From assembly GCA_963784135.1 (NCBI GenBank), contig CAWAQG010000003.1, positions 186,001 to 250,000 on the forward strand: a DNA stretch of 64,000 nt. The letters are read 5' to 3'. How positions within the stretch are numbered: position 1 is the stretch's first letter; the number at the start of each line of letters is the position of its first letter. Source of the DNA: JADFXI01 sp963784135. Lineage in GTDB: Bacteria > Nitrospirota > Thermodesulfovibrionia > Thermodesulfovibrionales > Dissulfurispiraceae. The position numbers were made by a program, and so were the translations under genes. Below are positions 58,825 to 64,000 of the stretch, one piece after another. The notes beneath the pieces were generated by a model that saw nothing but the letters and a program-made list of their open reading frames with translations, was not told the origin of the DNA and did no database searches.

Positions 58825-60042
58825 AGGTCCCGAAAGCGTCTTCAGAAATGACTCGATCTTTAAGAGCTCGTCAGCGGTCAGGTCCTGATGCTCCACTTCC
58901 ATGCTTGAACTCCTCCGGTAGAAGAAGAGTACCTCTTCCAGGGTCTTGAATTGCCCCGCGTGCATATAGGGCGGCCGGTCTGCAACATTCCGCAAGGTCG
59001 GGGTCTTGAATGAGCCTTTATATTTGTTTTTGTCATTATCGATGAACCTCAGTTCACCGCATTCCTCAGGCTTGGCATCGCTGTATTTGCCGAGACAGTT
59101 GAACTCATCCGAAAGCACCTTGCCGATGCCGTCTGCCCTGCCTTTGTCCCTGGGATTGTCGAGCCCAATGTTGTGAAACTCGCTGTTCGTAAAAAGCGGA
59201 CCCATGTGGCAGTTGATGCATTTGGCTTTCCCTATGAAAAGTCTCAGGCCCTCCACTTCATCGCGGCCCAAAACCTTGTCAGCGGCGGCCTGGCCGTTTT
59301 TGAGTAACGCATCGGCATACAGGTCGAAGGGTGCGGGAGAAGGCACTATCCTTCGCACATAAGCGGCGATTGCTTTGCCGATATTCGCGTAGACCCTGTT
59401 GACAGCGTCCCGGTCGCCTGGTTTCATAGCCTTCCAGAGCTTCAGCGCAACTGGATTACCCGTTCCCGGGCTTGCCTTCGGAGGGCAGCTCTTGTGGGTT
59501 ATATTCGGCGGACTGCCGAATATCTCCGTGTATTCGCTCTTGTACTTGTCTATTATCAGGTGCGCGCAGAACGAACGGGTAATGCCATGCTCAGGAGGGC
59601 TCTCGATCGGGCCAATGGCCTGAGACCAGAGGCTGTCCTTACTGCCATCCCAGAAGAACCAGGACTGATAGGCTGTACCGATGAGCGGCATGGTCCTTCG
59701 AGTATTGGTGCCCATGCCCCTTGCAAGGGCAAGACTGTCAGTGAAGGAATATTCCGGAATATGACATGTGGCGCATGAGACCTTTCCGTTGGCGCTAAAG
59801 CGTTTGTCGAAGAAGAGCTTCTTCCCCAATTCTATCGCCCTGGGGTTATCAGCATAAGCGTTCGATGGGTCAGAAGGAAGCGGCGGAAGCGAGGAAAGAG
59901 AGAGGGAACATATCACCTTCTTATCTCCCTCGCTCCACCGGTCAGTCTGTTGGAGGTCATTTGCTCCGGCCATGCTCACGCTGCCCATGCCCGTAATAAT
60001 AAAAAACATGAAAGCAAACGTCAGCAAAACAAACCGTGGCAT
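58810..60042 (-). CDS. diheme cytochrome c peroxidase (MauG/CcpA family)
   Basis: A 410-residue periplasmic diheme protein from ATG 60042, which has GGAGGTG at 4-6 nt; the TTG at 60054 overlaps that site. Signal peptide MPRFVLLTFAFMFFIITGMGSVSMAGA. Heme sites are SCATCHIPEY near residue 95 and KCINCHMGP near 275. LGKKLFFDKRFSANGKVSCATCHIPEYSFTD is the classical N-terminal heme region. It reduces H2O2 or, as in MauG, makes oxidations on a partner protein. It lies 30 nt downstream of the metallothionein/YtkA gene and shares its operon. Confidence 0.95.
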   Translation of the reverse strand: MPRFVLLTFAFMFFIITGMGSVSMAGANDLQQTDRWSEGDKKVICSLSLSSLPPLPSDPSNAYADNPRAIELGKKLFFDKRFSANGKVSCATCHIPEYSFTDSLALARGMGTNTRRTMPLIGTAYQSWFFWDGSKDSLWSQAIGPIESPPEHGITRSFCAHLIIDKYKSEYTEIFGSPPNITHKSCPPKASPGTGNPVALKLWKAMKPGDRDAVNRVYANIGKAIAAYVRRIVPSPAPFDLYADALLKNGQAAADKVLGRDEVEGLRLFIGKAKCINCHMGPLFTNSEFHNIGLDNPRDKGRADGIGKVLSDEFNCLGKYSDAKPEECGELRFIDNDKNKYKGSFKTPTLRNVADRPPYMHAGQFKTLEEVLFFYRRSSSMEVEHQDLTADELLKIESFLKTLSGPLSSP

Positions 60043-60072
60043 AATCACCTCCAACTTCGATGATGTATGAAA

Positions 60073-60861
60073 TTACTTCAGCTGGATGTTGAAAGTGTCG
60101 CTGTCCGTTTTCCCGCCTGCCTTGATATTAAAGTTCACCACCCACCATCCCGGCATACTGAACTTCATTCCTTCCACAAGGTAGGTGCCATCGCCGTAGT
60201 TCTTTGTGACTTTGGGCTTTGTAGGCATACCATGACCGTGTTCGGGCATTGTCCCGTCAACTGTTATCCTGGCATCCTTGACCGGTTTGCCGTCAGCGGT
60301 CTCGACCTTGAGCTTCCAGGAATGGAGCTTGTTCACCGGCACAGCCTCGGGCTCACTCGTGTATGTGACCTTGAATGTTCCTGCTTTCGAAACCATGGTC
60401 TTTGCGTATGCAGCCTCATCAGTCGGCTTTACTGCCTGAGAGCTTGCGTTACAGTGCGCACATTTGCAGTCTTTAGCACAATTGCAGCCACCCTTACCGT
60501 CCGTCTTGCAGTTGCAGGTCCCCTTACCTGTTTTGCAATGTGCGCACTGGCAGTCCTTGCCGCACTTACAGCCATTACCGCCACCCTTACACCTACAGCC
60601 TTTGTTCCCTGCTTTGCAGTCGCAGTTGCCTTTGCCTGTTTTACAATTTCCGCATTTACAATCTTTTCCGCACCGGCAGCCATCTCCATTTTTACCGTCC
60701 TTGCAGTGACAGTCTCCCTTGCCTGTAGCACAGTTGTCGCATTTGCAATCCTTACCGCACTGGCATTTTGCAGCGGCATCGACCGTGTTTACTATCGGGG
60801 CCCATGCCATGGACCCGATAAAGAGAAGCGCAAGAACAATTACTCCAAACTTTTTCAGCAT
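60073..60861 (-). CDS. exported metallothionein-like Cys-repeat domain fused to a YtkA-like domain
   Basis: A 262-residue exported protein. Signal peptide MLKKFGVIVLALLFIGSMAW to about VDAAA. Residues 33-145 contain 28 cysteines in four units of CxC(G/A)KDCxCxxC separated by Lys/Gly/Asp linkers such as KTGKGxCxC, which looks like eukaryotic-type metallothionein spacing. Residues 160-262 form a YtkA/FixH-like beta domain: NKLHSWKLKVETADGKPVKDARITVDGTMPEHGHGMPT and FSMPGWWVVNFNI. Soluble metallothioneins are cytoplasmic; an exported one is unusual. It should bind many Cu(I), Zn or Cd ions in the periplasm, probably held reduced by its context. It is the first gene of an operon with a diheme peroxidase. 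GAGGGGG precedes the ATG. Confidence 0.85.
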   Translation of the reverse strand: MLKKFGVIVLALLFIGSMAWAPIVNTVDAAAKCQCGKDCKCDNCATGKGDCHCKDGKNGDGCRCGKDCKCGNCKTGKGNCDCKAGNKGCRCKGGGNGCKCGKDCQCAHCKTGKGTCNCKTDGKGGCNCAKDCKCAHCNASSQAVKPTDEAAYAKTMVSKAGTFKVTYTSEPEAVPVNKLHSWKLKVETADGKPVKDARITVDGTMPEHGHGMPTKPKVTKNYGDGTYLVEGMKFSMPGWWVVNFNIKAGGKTDSDTFNIQLK

Positions 60862-61027
60862 AAATACCCCCTCTTAGTATAAGTTTTAAAAAATACTATA
60901 CTTATGTTGACAATTATAATCTCCATTAAGCTTCATTGCAAGGACTCGACTTGCATCACGTAAAATCACGTCCAAATAGTTTTTGTTTTTAAGCCCATAC
61001 TGACCAGAGTAATTTATAGGAGGAAGG

Positions 61028-61165
61028 TATGGGACTAACATCAAAGGAGAAGCAGACAGCGATAAAAGTCACTGCTCGTCATACCCGCGAAGGCGGGTAT
61101 CCACTCTTTGAACGGAATGGATTCCCGCTTACTACCTGCGGGAATGACGGAATTATTTCGACGTG
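61028..61165 (+). pseudogene. transposase N-terminal remnant interrupted by a hairpin element
   Basis: Strong GGAGGAAGG then ATG; the first residues MGLTSKEKQTAIKVTA resemble the N-terminus of integrase-core transposases that start MGLTxKEK. From codon 17 the frame reads through the class G hairpin and stops at 61165. Confidence 0.45.
61076..61152. repeat. class G hairpin element (CGTCATACCCGCG ... GCGGGAATGACG)
   Basis: CGTCATACCCGCGAAGGCGG at one end and CTGCGGGAATGACGG at the other, with an inner GGATTCCCGC. Same outer words as the element at 57175-57260. Confidence 0.7.
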
Positions 61166-61339
61166 ATTTTGCGTGATGCAACGAATACCCCTTTGAACGT
61201 GATTTTTATATGATGCAACGGGGGACTAACATATTAAATTATTATCGTAACATGGGTAAAGACGAGACATAGGCAGACAATAGACTGACATCTCTTTGTT
61301 GTATGTAGTGCAATTTTGCATTGGTTGTTTTGTATTGGT

Positions 61340-61368
61340 TTGTAAAGGTAATTTTCACGTGATATAAT
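61340..61368 (+). promoter_or_regulatory. promoter of birA-coaX
   Basis: TTGTAA (61340-61345), 17 nt, TATAAT (61363-61368). CACGTGAT overlaps the -10 region and echoes the ATCACGT words at 60954, 60964, 61161 and 61197. Transcription would start near 61375, so GTG 61371 cannot be the start of birA. Confidence 0.65.
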
Positions 61369-61418
61369 TAGTGAAACTGCCGCGGATGTATTCTGACGGC
61401 AAAGGCGGCGGTGATACT

Positions 61419-62240
61419 ATGTCGAGTGCTGAAACCATACAGCTTTCCGGACTCTCTATTAAGGAAATCAGGGACGGCCTTTCAAAGCTGGATGTAACTA
61501 TCGGCAGTGAAATAATTTTTTTCCCGGTAATCGGTTCTACTAACACTGCAGCAGCCGGACTCGCCGCAAAAGGGCAGCGGGAAGGCACTGTCATCATCGC
61601 CGACATGCAGACAGAGGGAAGAGGAAGGCGCGGCAGAACATGGGTATCTCCTGCCGGGAAAAATCTGTATCTAAGCATAATAGTGCGCCCCGGCATACCG
61701 CCAAGGGACGCACCGATACTTACGTTCATGTCCGCCGTTGCATGCGCGTCAGCAATACAAAGGCTCTCTCCTGTTCCGGTATCTATTAAATGGCCTAACG
61801 ATTTAATGGTGGCGGACAAAAAAATAGGCGGCATCCTTACCGAAATGAAGGCGGATGCCGATAAGATTAATTATGCTGTGATCGGTATTGGGATCAATGT
61901 AAACCTCGATAGTTCCGATATGCCTGACAACATCCGCGAAGCCGCAACGTCGGTAATGCTTCAAACCGGACTCCAACAATCAAGAACAGAGTATGCACTG
62001 GAAATAATAAAATCGATGGACTATTGGTATACTATCCTTCTGGAATCGGGAAAGCGCCCCATTATTGAGTCGTGGCAGCGCCTGTCTTCCACAACAGGCC
62101 GTACCGTAACCGTCACAACAGGAGAAGTAAAGCTGACAGGTCTTGCCGAAGGCATTGATACTGAAGGGCTGCTTATACTGAGACTCGGAGACAATTCCAT
62201 AATGAAAATAAGCTCGGGAGATGTTAGGATACTGAGGTAA
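61419..62240 (+). CDS. birA: biotin--[acetyl-CoA-carboxylase] ligase, without DNA-binding domain
   Basis: About 273 residues from ATG 61419. The ligase core has the biotinyl-AMP loop in EGRGRRGRTWVSPAGKNLYLS, IKWPNDLMVADKKIGGIL and VIGIGINVN, and a C-terminal SH3-like domain (TTGRTVTVTTGEVKLTGLAEGI). No helix-turn-helix precedes it, so it is a class I ligase and not a repressor. ATG 61386 is an alternative start without a ribosome-binding site. coaX follows after 2 nt. Confidence 0.9.
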   Translation: MSSAETIQLSGLSIKEIRDGLSKLDVTIGSEIIFFPVIGSTNTAAAGLAAKGQREGTVIIADMQTEGRGRRGRTWVSPAGKNLYLSIIVRPGIPPRDAPILTFMSAVACASAIQRLSPVPVSIKWPNDLMVADKKIGGILTEMKADADKINYAVIGIGINVNLDSSDMPDNIREAATSVMLQTGLQQSRTEYALEIIKSMDYWYTILLESGKRPIIESWQRLSSTTGRTVTVTTGEVKLTGLAEGIDTEGLLILRLGDNSIMKISSGDVRILR

Positions 62241-62242
62241 AG

Positions 62243-63034
62243 ATGTTGATTGCTGTTGATATCGGAAATTCAAATATCGGGTTCGGGTTGTTCCCTGACC
62301 CTTTGAGAAGCGCGTCTCTTATCGTCAGAAAAGTGCAGGCCCACCCCGCCCGCACATCCGGTTTCTATGAAAAGATTATAGCCCGTATGATAAAAGAGAC
62401 ACATGCTGAAGACATGCCCCCATCCATTTCCGCCATTGTTGCTTCAGTTGTCCCTGCCAGAAACACTATGATAAACAAGACCCTCTCCTCTTTCTGCAGA
62501 AAACGTCCACTCTATGTCAGTGCCGGAATGAACAGCGGCCTGACCTTTAGCGTAAAAGAACCGTTCAAGCTCGGGGCCGACAGGATCGCCAATGCCGTTG
62601 CAGGGACCAACTCTACCAAGGGGCGGCCGACAGCAATTTTGGACTTCGGCACGGCAACAAGTATTACTGTTGTAGGTGAAAAGTCCGCGCTTCTCGGAGG
62701 CGCCATTTTGCCCGGCCTCTCTCTCATGCTGAAGGCGTTGAACTCCGGTACCGCAAAATTGCCTCTTGTCTCCACCGATGCGCCGGAAAAGGCCCTCGGG
62801 AAAGATACAGCATCATCTATTACATCCGGCGTAGTTTACGGCACTGCCGGCGCGGCGGAGAAGCTCATAAAAATAATGGAGAAAGAGCTTGAATTTAAGT
62901 TACAATTACTCCTGACGGGAGGGAATGCGCCGCTCATCTCCTCTTTTATAAACAGGTCCTTTACTCTTCACCCTCATCTGACGCTTGAGGGACTGCGGTT
63001 GTTATATTTATTAAATTCGGGCAATGGGCTATAG
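62243..63034 (+). CDS. coaX: type III pantothenate kinase
   Basis: A 263-residue ASKHA-fold kinase: MLIAVDIGNSNIGFG (phosphate 1), PFKLGADRIANAVAGTNSTKGRPTAILDFGTATSITVV (GADR and the second phosphate loop), GGAILPGLSLMLKAL and LLLTGGNAPLI. It makes 4'-phosphopantothenate. birA-coaX adjacency is common. A TTG (62243) start is possible and the frame ATG reads MLIAVD; the stop runs into a class B hairpin. Confidence 0.94.
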   Translation: MLIAVDIGNSNIGFGLFPDPLRSASLIVRKVQAHPARTSGFYEKIIARMIKETHAEDMPPSISAIVASVVPARNTMINKTLSSFCRKRPLYVSAGMNSGLTFSVKEPFKLGADRIANAVAGTNSTKGRPTAILDFGTATSITVVGEKSALLGGAILPGLSLMLKALNSGTAKLPLVSTDAPEKALGKDTASSITSGVVYGTAGAAEKLIKIMEKELEFKLQLLLTGGNAPLISSFINRSFTLHPHLTLEGLRLLYLLNSGNGL

Positions 63035-63090
63035 GCAATGGGCAAAGAATTAAATAAAATATTTTGTTTTTATGCCCATTGCCCATTGCA
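63022..63090. repeat. low-complexity hairpin, class B, after coaX
   Basis: GGGCAATGGGCTATAGGCAA on the left and TGCCCATTGCCCATTGCAT on the right, loop about 25 nt. It may end coaX transcripts. Confidence 0.65.
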
Positions 63091-63122
63091 TATAATTTCT
63101 ATTCAAAAGGAGGATTATCATC

Positions 63123-63560
63123 ATGTTGACAAAACGGATTCTTTTCCCTACTGACTTTACCGAAGGAGCGTTGCATGCCCTGCCGTATGCGGTGGATATG
63201 GCAAAGAATTGCAATGCCAAGCTCTATATGCTCCACGTGATCTATGATGTCGCAACAGCATCAGGGCTCTACGTGCCTCATATTTCCTTTGATGAAATGT
63301 ACAAAGATCTGGAGAAAAGCGCTCAAAAGGAGCTTGAAAAATTCGGTTATGAAGAGCTGAAGGGTTTAAAGGATGTGGAATATACAGTCTTGCGCGGAAT
63401 TCCCTATGATGGGATACTGAAATTCGCCGAGGAAAAAAATATCAGCATTATCGTCATAGGAACGCACGGGAGAAAGGGGCTGGACCGTTTTCTATTCGGG
63501 AGCACTGCAGAGAAGGTAGTCCGCTATGCCCCATGCCCGGTGCTGACTGTCAGGGGGTAG
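63123..63560 (+). CDS. universal stress protein (UspA family, ATP-binding type)
   Basis: A 145-residue Usp: KRILFPTDFTEGALHALPYAVDMAK, a central VEYTVLRGIPYDGILKFAEEKNISIIVIGTHGRKGLDRFLFGSTAEKVVRYAPCPVLTV. The Gly-x2-Gly-x9-Gly-Ser pattern for ATP is complete (GTHG then GS). AAGGAGG precedes the ATG with TATAAT (63091-63096) upstream. Monocistronic between two hairpins. Confidence 0.93.
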   Translation: MLTKRILFPTDFTEGALHALPYAVDMAKNCNAKLYMLHVIYDVATASGLYVPHISFDEMYKDLEKSAQKELEKFGYEELKGLKDVEYTVLRGIPYDGILKFAEEKNISIIVIGTHGRKGLDRFLFGSTAEKVVRYAPCPVLTVRG

Positions 63561-63573
63561 AATTAAGAATACA

Positions 63574-63650
63574 GGTTAAGGCTAAGGTCAAGGTTGAGAA
63601 AAGCCGAAGGAGGCCCCGTCTGCCTTAACCTCAACCTTAACCTTGACCTG
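63574..63650. repeat. low-complexity hairpin, class A, after the usp gene
   Basis: CAGGTTAAGGCTAAGGTCAA faces CTTAACCTTGACCTG-type sequence; loop near GCCGAAGGAGGCC. Confidence 0.65.
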
Positions 63651-63663
63651 ATTCTAACTTGTC

Positions 63664-64000
63664 ATGATACGCACTAATGTCCTTATTATCGGCGGTGGTC
63701 CTGCCGGAGCAACGGCTGCACGAATACTGGCGCGAAACAAGATCGAGACAATACTTGTAGAACGCGACCTCTCTTATGTAAAACCTTGCGGCGGCGGCAT
63801 TCCATCTTCCGCATTCCACGAGCTGGACATCCCTGAAAACACCGTTAAGAAGAAAATAAAAAAGATCCGCATTATCTCGCCCTCCAGCGAAAAGATCGAT
63901 GTCGAGCTGTCGGGAGGATCTCTTTTCATCACGGAAAGAGGGGCGTTCGATGCACATTTAAGGGAACTGGCTGTGGCGCAGGGCGCTTCAGTCATAGAAG
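63664..64000 (+). CDS. geranylgeranyl reductase family FAD-dependent oxidoreductase (partial)
   Basis: The first 112 residues of a flavoprotein. MIRTNVLIIGGGPAGATAAR is the Rossmann FAD motif, followed by VERDLSYVKPCGGGIPSSAF, which has the PCGGG pattern of geranylgeranyl reductase (ChlP/GGR) relatives, and TERGAFDAHLRELAVAQGA. Members reduce isoprenoid double bonds or act in other flavin oxidations. The remainder lies outside the window. No clear ribosome-binding site is seen before the ATG. Confidence 0.85.
   Translation, partial: MIRTNVLIIGGGPAGATAARILARNKIETILVERDLSYVKPCGGGIPSSAFHELDIPENTVKKKIKKIRIISPSSEKIDVELSGGSLFITERGAFDAHLRELAVAQGASVIE

Larger units (their letters stand above)
60951..61181 (+). 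mobile_element. decayed insertion sequence with 21-bp terminal inverted repeats
   Basis: The left end TTGCATCACGTAAAATCACG is repeated inverted at 61161-61181 with one mismatch in 21. Inside is the first part of a transposase-like frame (61028) broken by a class G hairpin (61076-61152). A second copy of the right end lies at 61197-61218, and GGGACTAACAT occurs at 61030 and 61222. Confidence 0.6.

Noticed and set aside
60464..60709. Leu/Pro/Gln-rich plus-strand frame opposite the metallothionein repeats
   Set aside because: Produced by the periodic cysteine codons read in reverse; the minus frame has a signal peptide and domain match.

Overview
The window looks like a chromosomal piece of a diderm, probably anaerobic or microaerophilic bacterium. 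GC is near 50% by eye. I would place it near Nitrospirota (Thermodesulfovibrio-like) or a deltaproteobacterial-type lineage, on the basis of a group 3b sulfhydrogenase-type [NiFe] hydrogenase, an orphan 2-oxoacid:ferredoxin oxidoreductase subunit, a YeiH/rhodanese pair, many diheme/cysteine-rich small proteins and dispersed low-complexity hairpins between genes. No rRNA, tRNA or marker identity could be used, so this is inference. The coding content is predominantly on the minus strand.

Layout. 1-4240 (-): a tightly coupled operon NifU-like Fe-S scaffold > AMIN/amidase_3 peptidoglycan amidase > ECF-T-like membrane protein > D-aminoacylase > peptidase C26 (cut by the window edge). 4456-6578 (-): cyclic-nucleotide-binding protein and a fused glutaredoxin-like/thioredoxin reductase flavoprotein. 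6662-7946 (+): histone-deacetylase-like protein and SUI1 factor. 7957-11561 (-): EamA permease, leuC, REC-GGDEF protein, YbgC thioesterase. 11714-13081: an intact DDE insertion sequence with a 16-bp flanking duplication, just upstream of a PAS-PAS-GGDEF protein. 14500-16898: orphan vorB, nrnA and rbfA, all carrying frameshifts in this sequence, followed by intact infB (-) and divergent rpmB-DUF721 (+). 20312-24502 (+): a large mosaic surface protein. 24787-27965 (-): tig-clpP-clpX. 28096-30707 (-): YeiH exporter, four-Cys protein, rhodanese. 30711-32649: gene-poor accessory strip with small cysteine-rich proteins and a perfect palindrome. 32650-36650 (-): four-subunit group 3b hydrogenase. 36779-37885 (-): SemiSWEET and two paralogous glycine-rich membrane proteins.

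38247-57053 (-) is one long str-S10-spc-alpha ribosomal supercluster (rpsL ... rplQ) behind a near-consensus promoter. It has no rpmD and no adk, and ends with an unlisted 29-residue membrane peptide and a terminator. 57343-60861 is a metal/oxidative-stress cluster: a Met-rich micro-ORF, exported MsrA and a TVP38/DedA protein on the plus strand face a two-gene minus operon encoding an exported metallothionein-like/YtkA fusion and a MauG-type diheme peroxidase. 60951-61181 is a decayed insertion sequence. 61419-64000 (+): birA, coaX, universal stress protein, and the start of a geranylgeranyl-reductase-family flavoprotein.

The most novel-looking item is the exported 28-cysteine metallothionein domain fused to a YtkA-like domain in an operon with a diheme peroxidase. 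Also worth attention are a U8-tract frameshift in a small zinc-ribbon protein with a perfect Shine-Dalgarno, four genes with TATAAT boxes only 5-7 nt before the start codon (probable leaderless mRNAs), a family of about 30-nt hairpins that has invaded coding ends inside the ribosomal operon, and a dense run of indels over rbfA-nrnA-vorB that may be sequence error.
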